From: Rufibacter glacialis
GTDB lineage: Bacteria; Bacteroidota; Bacteroidia; Cytophagales; Hymenobacteraceae
NCBI RefSeq assembly: GCF_008271745.1
Contig: NZ_VKKZ01000019.1
Coordinates: 744,001-808,000 of the forward strand
Length of the DNA: 64,000 nt
Direction of reading: 5' to 3'
Shown: piece after piece, positions 33,669-42,205 of the stretch
How the letters are laid out: the number at the start of each line of letters is the position of its first letter
Numbering within the stretch: the stretch's first letter is position 1
Notes under the pieces: generated by a model
What the model saw: only the letters and a program-made list of their open reading frames with translations
Told to the model about the DNA's origin: nothing
The model's database searches: none
Position numbers and translations under genes: made by a program

Positions 33669-35759
33669 ATGAAGAAACATAATTTGTTTTGGCTCGCCTC
33701 TGCCTTTAGTGGGGTGGTGGCCGCCGGTTGCAGCCAACCTGCCGTTCCCCAAACGGCAACCCCAGAAACACCGGCCGTAAGCCAATCTGAGCCTGAGGTG
33801 AAAGGCATAGGGTTGAACATGGCTAACCTAGACCGAAGCGTCTCTCCCTGTGAAGACTTTAACCTGTTCGCCAACGGCGGATGGCTGAAAAACAACCCGA
33901 TCCCCGCCGCCGAGAGCCGCTGGGGCAGTTTCAATGAATTGCGGGACAACAACAACGCGGCCCTGCGGGCGGTAGTGGATGCGGCCGTGGCCCAGACCAA
34001 CGCCCCCAAAGGATCAACGGCCCAGATGGTGGGGGATTTCTACGCTGCCGGCATGGATTCCGCGGCCATTGAGCGCGCCGGCCTCGGGGCCTTGAAACCT
34101 GAGTTAGACCGCATCAACGCCATCAAAGACCGGTCTACCTTGCTGCAGACCCTGGCCCGCCAGAAGCAGATAGGCAACGGCGCCCTGTTCGGGTTTGGGG
34201 TAAGCCAGGACCGCAAGAACAGCACCCAGCACATCGCCAACATCCGCCAGGGCGGTCTTGGCTTGCCAGACCGCGACTATTACCTCAAGACAGATGCCCG
34301 CTCCAAGAGCGTGAAAGACGAATACCAGAACCACGTGGCCCGCATGTTCCAGCTTCTGGGTGATTCTGAGGCCAAAGCCAGACAGAATGCCGCCAAAGTG
34401 GTGGAGATGGAAACCCGCCTGGCCAACGCCTCCATGAGCCGCGTGCAACAGCGCGACCCCTATGCCACCTACAACAAAATGACGGTGGCCGAACTGCAGA
34501 AACTGGCGCCCAACTTCAACTGGCCTACCTTGCTGGGCCACCTGAACGGCAAGGCCGCCAAAGAAGTAGTGGTGGGCCAGCCCGAATTCTTCAAAGAAGC
34601 GAACCAGATGTTGGCCTCGGTGCCGGTAAGTGACTGGAAAACCTACCTGCGCTGGCATTTGGTGCGGGGTGCTGCCCCTTACCTGCCGCAGGCCTTTGTG
34701 CAGGAGAGCTTCAACTTCAACAGCAAATTCCTGAGCGGCACCAAAGAAATGCAGCCGCGCTGGAAACGGGTCCTGGGCGCCACAGACGGCACCATCGGCG
34801 AAGCCCTGGGCCAGGAGTACGTGAAAAAGACCTTCACCCCAGAAGCCAAAGCGAAAGCCTTGGAGATGGTCAACAACCTGCGGTCCGCCTTCCAGGAGCA
34901 CGTGAAGAATCTGGACTGGATGAGCGATGCCACCAAGCAGCAGGCTCTGGCCAAACTCAACGCCTTCGCGGTGAAGATCGGCTATCCAGACAAGTGGAAA
35001 GACTATTCCGGGCTCACCATCAGCCGGGCCTCTTACCTGCAGAACATGCTCAATGCCGCCCAGTGGAACTACAACCGCAACGTGGCCAAGCTGGGCCAGC
35101 CGGTAGACCGCACCGAGTGGGGCATGACGCCGCCCACCGTGAACGCCTACTACAGCCCTACCATGAACGAGATTGTGTTCCCCGCCGGGATTCTGCAGCC
35201 GCCGTTCTTTGACCCCAAAGCCGATGATGCCGTGAATTACGGGGGCATGGGCGCCGTGATTGGCCATGAGCTGACCCACGGGTTTGACGACCAGGGCAGC
35301 CAGTATGACCCTACCGGAAACCTGCGCGACTGGTGGACTGCCGAAGACAAGGCCAAGTTCAAGGAGCGTACCGATAGGGTAGACCGCCAGTACAGCGCGT
35401 TCCAGCCGCTGGACAGCGTGTTTGTGAACGGGAAACTGACCATGGGCGAGAACATTGCCGATATTGGAGGGTTGAACATTGCTTACAGCGCCCTGCAGAA
35501 AGCCATCGCCGATAAGAACGTGGGCAAGATTGACGGCTTCACCCCAGACCAGCGGTTCTTCTTGGCCTGGGCGCAGATCTGGCGCACCAACGCCACCAAT
35601 GACTTCCTGCGCCAGCAAGTGCTCACAGATCCGCACTCCCCGGCTGCCTTCCGCATCAACGGGCCCTTGTCCAACATGCCGCAGTTCTACAAAGCCTTCG
35701 GCTGTGGCCCGGGCAACAAAATGTACCGGCCAGAAGGTGAGCGCGTGCATATCTGGTAA
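33669..35759 (+). CDS. M13 family zinc metallopeptidase lipoprotein
   Basis: A 696-aa neprilysin/PepO-type endopeptidase. The start at ATG 33669 (MKKHNLFW) gives a clean lipoprotein signal with lipobox VAAGC (Cys about residue 20), so it is probably anchored in the envelope. The M13 N-terminal domain begins at SVSPCEDFNLFANGGW. The catalytic HELTH, in VIGHELTHGFDDQG, is near residue 532. The third zinc ligand lies in ENIADIGG near 595. The C-terminal CGPGNKMYRPEGERV is close to the family's standard ending, with its CxxxxxM pattern. All catalytic residues are intact. It is monocistronic and bounded by a terminator at 35791-35826. It is expected to degrade small peptides in the periplasm or at the surface. 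Confidence 0.94.
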   Translation: MKKHNLFWLASAFSGVVAAGCSQPAVPQTATPETPAVSQSEPEVKGIGLNMANLDRSVSPCEDFNLFANGGWLKNNPIPAAESRWGSFNELRDNNNAALRAVVDAAVAQTNAPKGSTAQMVGDFYAAGMDSAAIERAGLGALKPELDRINAIKDRSTLLQTLARQKQIGNGALFGFGVSQDRKNSTQHIANIRQGGLGLPDRDYYLKTDARSKSVKDEYQNHVARMFQLLGDSEAKARQNAAKVVEMETRLANASMSRVQQRDPYATYNKMTVAELQKLAPNFNWPTLLGHLNGKAAKEVVVGQPEFFKEANQMLASVPVSDWKTYLRWHLVRGAAPYLPQAFVQESFNFNSKFLSGTKEMQPRWKRVLGATDGTIGEALGQEYVKKTFTPEAKAKALEMVNNLRSAFQEHVKNLDWMSDATKQQALAKLNAFAVKIGYPDKWKDYSGLTISRASYLQNMLNAAQWNYNRNVAKLGQPVDRTEWGMTPPTVNAYYSPTMNEIVFPAGILQPPFFDPKADDAVNYGGMGAVIGHELTHGFDDQGSQYDPTGNLRDWWTAEDKAKFKERTDRVDRQYSAFQPLDSVFVNGKLTMGENIADIGGLNIAYSALQKAIADKNVGKIDGFTPDQRFFLAWAQIWRTNATNDFLRQQVLTDPHSPAAFRINGPLSNMPQFYKAFGCGPGNKMYRPEGERVHIW

Positions 35760-35790
35760 GCCGCTTTAAAGCTGTTTTTGCCAAAAAAAG

Positions 35791-35826
35791 CAAAAAACGC
35801 ACCTCCCATCAGAGGTGCGTTTTTTG
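35791..35826. terminator. Bidirectional terminator after the M13 peptidase gene
   Basis: A perfect 15-bp stem (35791-35805 with 35812-35826) with a CCATCA loop. The stem ends in A6/T6, so it can work on both strands between convergent genes. Confidence 0.88.
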
Positions 35827-35924
35827 TGTCTTATGAAAAGAAGAAGTGGCCTGCGGCAAGCTGGAGATGGGCAGAGGCAGGTAGTTCCGCGAAAGCGTTT
35901 TCGGGCTAAAACGTTAAAATGCGC

Positions 35925-36332
35925 CTAAAAGGATTTCAGCCATTTCTCGGCGGAGCCTTCCTCTTCAAAACCGGCCACGATACTGGTCGTGATCAAGCTC
36001 AGGGCTTTTTCTGTGGAGAGGTGGCTGAACGTGCTGGTGGAAAAGACAAAGGCATGGTACTCCAGACCCAGGGCCTCTGCGCGGGGGTGCCAGTCCTTCG
36101 CAACCCATTCAGCGAGGTCCACCCAGAGCCCCCGCACTTCCAGGTGATTGTCCAGGAGTTTATGGCAGAAATTCTTCTTCAGGTGAACCCCAATGCTTTC
36201 GTAGCCTTCCTTGATCTGCTCATTTGAAAGATGCCCTTTCCATTTACTGAGGAGAATATCATCTATGGCGTTATATTCCAGGGTGAGGGATTCTGTGCTA
36301 AGGAGGTGTCTGTGCTTCATGGGAGAGAACAA
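35925..36332 (-). CDS. SpoIIAA/STAS-like small protein, copy 1
   Basis: A 135-aa soluble protein. Met5 (ATG at 36320) is an alternative start. The pattern of a strand (DDILLSKWKGHLS), a helix, then HKLLDNHLEVRGLW, a helix, a second sheet strand (EYHAFVFS) and the closing helix SAEKWLKSF resembles the SpoIIAA-like/STAS fold. It aligns by eye with the proteins at 43209-43631 and 45496-45915, sharing (K)LL(D/N)-x-SEV/LEV-x-G-x-W, then W-x-P, then the alternating strand and AxxWL(A/K)SF. The three form a local paralogous family. I know no assigned function. STAS-type domains often act in regulatory protein-protein contacts. It is not in an obvious operon. Confidence 0.7.
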   Translation of the reverse strand: MFSPMKHRHLLSTESLTLEYNAIDDILLSKWKGHLSNEQIKEGYESIGVHLKKNFCHKLLDNHLEVRGLWVDLAEWVAKDWHPRAEALGLEYHAFVFSTSTFSHLSTEKALSLITTSIVAGFEEEGSAEKWLKSF

Positions 36333-36410
36333 AAGAATTTTACTACATGCTAAGCCGGCGGCCTAAAGTGGGGTAGAAAGGGTATGGGTTTCTTTCTTCC
36401 GAAGGGAGAT

Positions 36411-37172
36411 TTACTTCACCACCCGTACTTGCATACCGACATCTTTCAAAGGCCACTTGGTCTGGTCTACCGGAACGGCGGCGATGCTGTCTACTACGGC
36501 CATGCCCTCTACCACTTCTCCGATCACGGTGAAGGTCTGGTCCAGGTTAGGGGCGCCGCCCTGGGTACGGTAGACTTGTTTCTGAGCAGGCGTCAGGTTC
36601 AGCTTAAACTCCTTGATGGTGGCCTGCAACTCATAGTCTGGCAATTTGTGGCCCTGTACAATATAGAAGTCTTTGTTAGAGGACATGCGCTCGGGGTTTT
36701 CGTCGTCTCCGTAGCGGGCCATGCCTACCGCGCCGCGCTTGTGAAAGTAATGTGGTTTAATCTCAGCTGGAATCTTGTAGGTACCGATTTTCATGGTCTG
36801 GAAATCTGAGCGCCCGCCCTGGATCATGAAGTCTTTCTCTACCCGGAAGAAGACGGTTTTGTCAAAGAAGCCATAATTGGCCAGCCGCACGAAATTTGCC
36901 CGGTGCAGGGGCGTGTCTTTATACAGCCTGATTTTGATGTCGCCTTTAGGGGTGCTGATCAGGACCAGGGTGTCATGCGGATGCGCCTTCCCATAAGCGG
37001 TCAGGGAGTCTACCGCCGTTTCTTGGGTAAGAAGGGCAGGTTCCGGGGCCGGTGGTGGGGTGTTGGCCTGGGTAGGTGGGTCCTGTTTCTGCCCGCAGGC
37101 GCACAACAAGGCTAGGGAGAATAATAAGAAGATTTTACTGCCAAACGAGGGAACACAGCTGAACAGGGCCAT
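36411..37172 (-). CDS. Cyclophilin-type peptidyl-prolyl isomerase lipoprotein
   Basis: A 253-aa predicted lipoprotein (signal FLLFSLALLCAC, lipobox LCAC, Cys about 26), followed by a Pro/Gln/Ala-rich linker and a cyclophilin domain (about 65-250). Core motifs are IRLYKDTPLHRANFVRLANYGFFDKTVFFRV-type start segments (FFRVEKDFMIQGG holds the active-site Arg and Gln), MARYGDDENPERMSSNKDFYI and FTVIGEVVEGMAVVD. It assists folding of proteins in the periplasm by proline cis-trans isomerisation. It carries a roughly 30-residue insertion (YELQATIKEFKLNLTPAQKQVYRTQGG) seen in Bacteroidota versions. The upstream neighbour is divergent. Confidence 0.9.
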   Translation of the reverse strand: MALFSCVPSFGSKIFLLFSLALLCACGQKQDPPTQANTPPPAPEPALLTQETAVDSLTAYGKAHPHDTLVLISTPKGDIKIRLYKDTPLHRANFVRLANYGFFDKTVFFRVEKDFMIQGGRSDFQTMKIGTYKIPAEIKPHYFHKRGAVGMARYGDDENPERMSSNKDFYIVQGHKLPDYELQATIKEFKLNLTPAQKQVYRTQGGAPNLDQTFTVIGEVVEGMAVVDSIAAVPVDQTKWPLKDVGMQVRVVK

Positions 37173-37455
37173 TCTAATTCTTAGGCTTTGGTTAACGGGC
37201 AGGTAAAGCTAAAAGAAGGAAGTGAATTCGCAAAAAGCACTTTCAAACCGAGGGATGCTGTCAAGGTGGGCTTGATTTTCAGGGGGAGCCAGGTTTGACC
37301 CAGATGGGGAAAAAGGGCTCTGAAACGGCCGTATACGTTGAAAATAATGGAAAGATACAGCGTTTAGACCTTGTGCTGGCCCTTTCTTCTTTTTACATTA
37401 GGTACCATTCAACTGAGAGTGGTCAACATTATTTCACCTTAACTTACAAGTGATT

Positions 37456-38664
37456 ATGCGCAACAAGTACCCTTTCATCCGTCCGTTTAAATTTTTTATT
37501 GGCGCTGCCTTGGTCGCTTTTTCCTGTACCTTCCAAAGCTGCGAGAATGCAGAGGAAGCCGTGCAGCCAGAAGAAGTAGTTGGTGTTTCTAATACTGGTG
37601 ACATCATTGCCGGAAAATACATTGTGGTCCTGAAAAAGGAAAGTGGATTACGTTTGGCAGAGAGTGCGTCTTATGCAGAGCGCCTGCGGCAAGTGAAAAG
37701 CTTCGGGCAGGGAATTTTGCGGGAGCGGGGCATTAACCCCGAAGCCATTGAGCAGTCGTATGGCAAGGCTTTGCAGGGGTTCGCGGTGAGTCTCTCAGAG
37801 GCGGAAGCTGCTAAACTGAGCCGTGACAGCCGGGTGGCCTATGTGGAGCCCGACAAAGTGATCAGCTTAGGCAAGCCGGGCGGCGGTGGAACCACCCAAC
37901 CTGCGCAGGAGGTTCCTTATGGCATAGCAAGGGTAGGATATGCCAGCGGGGCTGGAAAAGTTGCCTGGGTGATTGACTCTGGTATTGACCTGGACCATCC
38001 AGACCTGAACGTAGACAAAGCTCGTAGTGAAACCTTCATTACCTCAGGTACTGATTCCCGCAGCGCGGATGACGGCAACGGGCACGGCACCCACGTGGCA
38101 GGTACCATTGCGGCCAAAAACAATACCATAGGCGTGATTGGTGTGGCGCATGACGCCACCGTGGTCGCCGTGAAGGTACTGAACTCACAGGGCAGCGGCT
38201 CTACTTCTGGTGTCATGGCCGGTATAGACTATGTGGCAACCAACGGGAAAGCCGGAGACGTGGCTAACATGAGCTTGGGCGGTGGGGTTTCCACCACCTT
38301 AGACAATGCGGTGGTTAACGCAGCCAGTAAAGGAATTATCTTCTGTCTGGCCGCCGGCAACGAGTCTGATGATGCCCTCAACCATTCTCCAGCGCGGGCC
38401 AACGGTCCCAACGTGTACACCATCTCAGCCATGAACAATAAGGATGCTTGGGCCTCTTTCTCTAATTATGGCACCCCGGTAGACTATTGCGCGCCTGGCG
38501 TAGCCATCAAATCCACCTGGAAAGGCGGAGCCTACAACACCATCAGTGGTACGTCAATGGCTACGCCGCACGCGGCCGGGGTCATGCTGCTTGGCAACCC
38601 AAGAACCGATGGAACCGTGATAGGGGACCCTGATGGTAACCCAGATCGCATTATCATCCATTAA
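37456..38664 (+). CDS. S8 family (subtilisin-like) serine protease
   Basis: A 402-aa secreted protease of the proteinase K/aqualysin type. ATG 37456 is a better start than the GTG six bases earlier. The N-terminus has a hydrophobic signal with SCTFQSC, possibly a lipoprotein site. An inhibitor-I9 propeptide (YIVVLKKESG to AYVEPDKVISL, about 54-137) precedes the catalytic domain. The triad is complete: Asp in VIDSGIDLDHPDL (about 172), His in GNGHGTHVAGTIA (about 212), Ser in SGTSMATPHAAGVML (about 366). The product ends shortly after the Ser motif, so there is no C-terminal sorting (T9SS) domain. The terminator follows 16 nt after the stop. Confidence 0.93.
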   Translation: MRNKYPFIRPFKFFIGAALVAFSCTFQSCENAEEAVQPEEVVGVSNTGDIIAGKYIVVLKKESGLRLAESASYAERLRQVKSFGQGILRERGINPEAIEQSYGKALQGFAVSLSEAEAAKLSRDSRVAYVEPDKVISLGKPGGGGTTQPAQEVPYGIARVGYASGAGKVAWVIDSGIDLDHPDLNVDKARSETFITSGTDSRSADDGNGHGTHVAGTIAAKNNTIGVIGVAHDATVVAVKVLNSQGSGSTSGVMAGIDYVATNGKAGDVANMSLGGGVSTTLDNAVVNAASKGIIFCLAAGNESDDALNHSPARANGPNVYTISAMNNKDAWASFSNYGTPVDYCAPGVAIKSTWKGGAYNTISGTSMATPHAAGVMLLGNPRTDGTVIGDPDGNPDRIIIH

Positions 38665-38679
38665 TTTGGTGTAACAAAA

Positions 38680-38723
38680 ACAGAAAGGCCGTTCCTGATT
38701 CTTCAGGAACGGCCTCTCTGTTT
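38680..38723 (+). terminator. Terminator after the S8 protease gene
   Basis: A long stem with a TTCT loop (arms 38681-38698 and 38703-38720, one mismatched pair) followed by TTTT. Another hairpin (GTTTTAAGCCTGATTTTT with AAAATTGCCTAAAAC) lies immediately downstream at 38720-38755. Confidence 0.85.
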
Positions 38724-38793
38724 TAAGCCTGATTTTTCTAAAAATTGCCTAAAACCGAGCCTGCGCTTGCCCGAGCTTTGGCGGGAAAGGTAT

Positions 38794-39663
38794 TTACAGG
38801 GCCTGGTTTTTTGGCGCAAAATCCTTCGCTGTTCCTATGGGCTGGTCATTGCGGCACCATTCGCTCCAGGAGCCCACGTACAGCTTGGCGCCGGAGATAC
38901 CGGCGCTTTCCAGGGCTAAAAGGGTGTGGCACGCTGTCACGCCCGAGCCGCAATGCACAATCACTTGCTCTGGAGAGACGTTTTGCAGGACTTTTCTGTA
39001 TTTCTCTTGTAAAGCAGGCGCAGGAAGAAAGCGGCCGTCAGGCACTAGATTCCCGGTGAGCGGAACGTTGACGGCCCCGGGAATATGGCCCGCCACGGGG
39101 TCAATGGGTTCACTTTCTCCCAGATACCGGTAGGCATCGCGCACGTCTATCACCAGGTGTTCTTTGTCTCCGGCTACGCGGGCCACTTCCTCCAGATCTG
39201 CGGTAGGGCGTTGCCAGTCCGTCACCGGATAAGCAGGGGCCGGGGTAGGAGCGGGAACGGCATCATGGACCGGGAAACCAGCTTGCTTCGCAGCCTGAAA
39301 ACCTCCGTCTACCACCTGTACATTGGCATGGCCTACGGCTTTCAGCATCCACCAGAAGCGGGCGGCAGCGTTGGCTCCGGCTTTGTCGTCATACACCACC
39401 ACGCGGGAAGAAGGCGTAATACCCAATCCTCCCAGGTAAGCTGCGAATTGCTGTATAGGCGGAAGCGGATGCCGGCCTCCCTGGGCAGCATTCTGGGGAA
39501 CAGCTGCCAGGTCTTTCTCCAGATCCACATAGCGCGCGCGCGCCAGATGTTCCTGCTGGTATTGGTCAAAGGCCTCCGGCCCTTGCCGCGCGTCAATGAG
39601 AATCACCTCTTGTGCGTTGGCTAGGGAAACCAATTCCTGCGGGTCAATGATGGGGTGTACCAT
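38794..39663 (-). CDS. sseA: Sulfurtransferase (tandem rhodanese, SseA type)
   Basis: A 289-aa two-domain rhodanese, probably a 3-mercaptopyruvate or thiosulfate sulfurtransferase in the cytosol. The N-terminal inactive domain spans about 1-130 (VILIDARQGPEAFDQY, VVVYDDKAGANAAARFWWML). The C-terminal domain (about 150-285) holds the active-site loop CGSGVTA (Cys about 237), preceded by VIVHCG. The CG(S/T)GVTA loop with Ser-Gly-Val fits the mercaptopyruvate type better than the CRxGxR thiosulfate type. Its stop is convergent with the S8 protease gene. Upstream is xseB on the same strand, but the gap holds a degenerate hairpin. Confidence 0.9.
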   Translation of the reverse strand: MVHPIIDPQELVSLANAQEVILIDARQGPEAFDQYQQEHLARARYVDLEKDLAAVPQNAAQGGRHPLPPIQQFAAYLGGLGITPSSRVVVYDDKAGANAAARFWWMLKAVGHANVQVVDGGFQAAKQAGFPVHDAVPAPTPAPAYPVTDWQRPTADLEEVARVAGDKEHLVIDVRDAYRYLGESEPIDPVAGHIPGAVNVPLTGNLVPDGRFLPAPALQEKYRKVLQNVSPEQVIVHCGSGVTACHTLLALESAGISGAKLYVGSWSEWCRNDQPIGTAKDFAPKNQAL

Positions 39664-39773
39664 GGGCTTGTGCGTTAGATAATGTTAAAGCGGCTTAAGA
39701 AAAACTAGTGAAAGACGAGGGTCGTTTGCCCTGCTTTTTCAAAAACCCAGCTTAAAACGGGCCGGCATAGCTT

Positions 39774-39986
39774 TTACTCGGCTTTGGGGTCTTCGCAGTT
39801 AATGTCTTTGAAAACCTGACTGATGGCGTCTTCCGCATTGCGGAGTTTCTGCTTGCACAGCTTGATTAACTCTGAGGAGCGCTGAACTTTCTGGGTCAGT
39901 TCATCCACGTCTACGTCGTCGTTCTCAATGGCTTTCAAGATGGCCTCTAATTCTTGGGTGGCTTGTTTATAAGTAATATTGCTCAT
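39774..39986 (-). CDS. xseB: Exodeoxyribonuclease VII small subunit
   Basis: A 70-aa small subunit of exonuclease VII, which degrades single-stranded DNA from both ends into oligonucleotides and takes part in mismatch and crosslink repair. It is the usual two-helix coiled coil: YKQATQELEAILKAIEN, then DVDELTQKVQRSSELIKLCKQ-like second helix with the conserved acid/basic pattern. Length is normal. It lies 122 nt downstream of xseA on the same strand. The gap between them is filled by a long A/T inverted repeat, so translational coupling is unlikely. Confidence 0.9.
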   Translation of the reverse strand: MSNITYKQATQELEAILKAIENDDVDVDELTQKVQRSSELIKLCKQKLRNAEDAISQVFKDINCEDPKAE

Positions 39987-40007
39987 AGCTAAGTAATTAA
40001 GAATGGG

Positions 40008-40094
40008 GAATTAAGAATTAGGAATTGAAATAATTAGAAAAGGATGTAGTGTAAACTAACCCAAGCCAGATTCTTAATTCCTAATTCTTAATTC
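40008..40094. repeat. 19-bp perfect inverted repeat between xseA and xseB
   Basis: GAATTAAGAATTAGGAATT (40008-40026) is repeated in exact reverse complement at 40076-40094, separated by 49 nt. TAATTAA-type bases flank both arms and a tandem TTCTTAATTC unit lies on the right side. The gap contains no gene. It resembles a small A/T-rich palindromic or MITE-like element. Confidence 0.75.
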
Positions 40095-40108
40095 GTAATT
40101 AAAAAAGG

Positions 40109-41689
40109 TTAATCAAAAAGGTCTGGTTCTTTGGTTTTGGTGACTTTGCTGGTGACGGTGCCGGCCAGCAGGCGGGTCTGCAACAGGTCGCCGGGCGTTA
40201 CCTGGTCCAGGGACCGCAGCAGCTTGCCGTTCACGTAGGTGAGGGTATAGCCCCGCATGAGCATGATCTCCGGGTCATGGGATTTGACGTCCATTTCCAG
40301 AAGCTGGAGCTGGTGCCCTTTGATCTGCAAATGGTCTTTGGCCCCGTACAGCAGCCGTTGCTGGTTTTTCTGGAAATGGAGCCGGGCTTTCTGGATTCGC
40401 TGCTCAGAGGACATCTGCAGGCAGTGTTCCAGGTGGGTCAACTTCCGCTGCCCCGTTTCCATCTTCTTCAGGCTACAGGTCTCCAGGTGCTGCGAGTACT
40501 GATGTTGCTTGTTTTCCTTTGTGCGGAGCACCTGTTGTACCGCATGGGTAAGCCTGAGTTCCTCGCACATGACATGCCGCTGTTCACTAGTAAGGAATTT
40601 CTGCGGTTTATCAGACAAGGTGCGGGTCTGGCATTCCAGCTGGTAGTGCCGGTTATGGAGAAACGTATTGGTGCGTTGCTGGATCTGGGACGTGAGCAGG
40701 GCTACCCGCCGCTCCTGGGCAACGGCCAGGGCCGAAGCGGCTTCTTTGATCTGGAAAAACACGCCTTCCATGGTGGCCTCAAACTCATTGAGGCGGTCAA
40801 TAAGGAAAGCGGCCACGGCGGTGGGGGTTTTCAGGGGCGTGTGGGCCACCAGGTCGGTGATGGACTCATCGCGCTCATGCCCAATTCCGGTCAAAACGGG
40901 CAGGGGCATCTGGGCGACGGCGGAAGCCAGCTCATAGTGGTCAAAGCATAATAAGTCGGTCTGAGAGCCGCCGCCCCTGATAATGACCACCGCATCAAAG
41001 GCCTGCTGTTGCAGGGTTACTTTGGAAAGCGCCGCTTTGATGGAAGAAACGGCCTCCATGCCTTGCACGCTCGCCTCAAACAGCGTAAGCTGGAAGGAGT
41101 AGCCAAAGGGGTTGTTTTCCAGCTGGGCCACAAAATCCTGGTAGCCGGCGGCGGTGGGTGACGAGATGATTGCCAGCCGTTGGGGAACCTCAGGGAGTAC
41201 CTTTTGCTGATTCAACTCCAGGAGCCCTTCGGTTTGGAGCCGCGCAATGGTTTCCTGCCGTTGCCGGGCCAGGTCGCCCAGGGTATAGGTGGGGTCCACG
41301 TCGTGGATCTCCAGGCTGAACCCGTACAGTTCATGGAACCGGGCGCTGGCATTGAACAGGATTTTGAGGCCGGCCCTTAGTTTATGGCCCGTCTGGGCTT
41401 CAAAATACTGGGCGATCTCCTGGTATTGGCGCTTCCAGATGGTGCCTTTGGCCTGGGCGGTGAGGGTGCTTTTAGAGCCGGGTTCCTTGTCGGTGAGGGT
41501 GAGGTAGCAGTGCCCGCTTTGGTGGTGGACCCTAGCCTCAGAGATTTCGGCAATGATCCAATACCGGTGCGGCAGGGCATTTTCCATCTCCTCGCGCAGG
41601 CGGCGGTTGAACTCATAGAGCGTGAAGGGACGGTTGGTGCTGATTGTAAACGAAATTTCTTCGCGGCTACTCTGAAAATGTGTCCCCAT
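40109..41689 (-). CDS. xseA: Exodeoxyribonuclease VII large subunit
   Basis: The 526-aa catalytic large subunit. An N-terminal OB-fold (about 20-120, FTLYEFNRRLREEME to WIIAEISEARVHHQSGHCYLTL) binds single-stranded DNA. The catalytic core follows, with LAIISSPTAAGYQDF (about 176), the VVIIRGGGSQTDLLCFDHYELA motif segment ending (about 236-256) and GIGHERDESITDLVAH (about 268). A long coiled-coil region (about 310-470) mediates assembly with XseB. The C-terminal ILMRGYTLTYVNGK-like domain closes the protein. It is somewhat longer than the E. coli enzyme (456 aa), mainly in the coiled coil. A near-consensus minus-strand -7 (TACTTTTA, plus-strand 41719-41726) lies upstream. Confidence 0.93.
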   Translation of the reverse strand: MGTHFQSSREEISFTISTNRPFTLYEFNRRLREEMENALPHRYWIIAEISEARVHHQSGHCYLTLTDKEPGSKSTLTAQAKGTIWKRQYQEIAQYFEAQTGHKLRAGLKILFNASARFHELYGFSLEIHDVDPTYTLGDLARQRQETIARLQTEGLLELNQQKVLPEVPQRLAIISSPTAAGYQDFVAQLENNPFGYSFQLTLFEASVQGMEAVSSIKAALSKVTLQQQAFDAVVIIRGGGSQTDLLCFDHYELASAVAQMPLPVLTGIGHERDESITDLVAHTPLKTPTAVAAFLIDRLNEFEATMEGVFFQIKEAASALAVAQERRVALLTSQIQQRTNTFLHNRHYQLECQTRTLSDKPQKFLTSEQRHVMCEELRLTHAVQQVLRTKENKQHQYSQHLETCSLKKMETGQRKLTHLEHCLQMSSEQRIQKARLHFQKNQQRLLYGAKDHLQIKGHQLQLLEMDVKSHDPEIMLMRGYTLTYVNGKLLRSLDQVTPGDLLQTRLLAGTVTSKVTKTKEPDLFD

Positions 41690-42205
41690 GCCTTGCGCTC
41701 CTCTTGATTTCAGTCTCCTAAAAGTACGGTTTTTATGATTTCCGCCAATGCGTTGGCTAAAATTTTAAGCAATTTGGTGCCGGGTTAAAAATTTCCTAAG
41801 AATATTAGGAAAGACCTATGCTCAGCAGAAAGATCTAAAGTAGAAAACTTTAAGCGTCTTGTCATCAAAAGTACCCCAACTTAAACGCAGATAGAGTGAC
41901 CAACCTCCTGGTTACTATGTCAGGCTTGTTTTGGGGAAAATAAGTCTGAAACAAAGTTGTGGCCCCGGTCCTTGAGCAGTGTTCCTTTTCAGGGGAAGTA
42001 GCAGATGGCCTTGGGGAAGGCAGGAGGCCTGGAAAAAGGGAAAGAAGTCAAAAAGAGGTATTTATCTGGGCTCATTTCTCCATTGTTCTCGTGAAATTGT
42101 TCATAAAGTACAAATCCTTCCCTAGGCTCTTCGCGTTTTAAGAATCATTCCTACCTTTGGTAACCCCAGGGGGCGGGAGGCCATGCTCACCACCAAGAAA
42201 ACCGT
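41690..42205. other. Divergent intergenic region, xseA / MOSC gene
   Basis: About 515 nt with no credible gene. It holds a minus-strand near-consensus -7 for xseA, a plus-strand TACCTTTG at 42152, and an inverted repeat CAGGCTTGTTTT-GGGG-AAAATAAGTCTG at 41921-41948 with mismatched positions. Confidence 0.45.
42152..42159 (+). promoter_or_regulatory. Bacteroidota-type -7 element (TACCTTTG)
   Basis: An exact TAnnTTTG match 46 nt before the MOSC gene start. TTCG at 42130-42133 lies at a plausible -33 distance and matches TTTG in three of four bases. Confidence 0.5.

Noticed and set aside
34104..35750. Long open frame of about 548 codons on the minus strand
   Set aside because: It lies entirely opposite the well-supported M13 peptidase gene. 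The translation has no recognisable motif or signal, and long antisense frames are common in GC-rich coding DNA.
41959..42141. Short frame of 60 codons before the MOSC gene
   Set aside because: It lies in a promoter region with no codon bias, RBS or homology clue.
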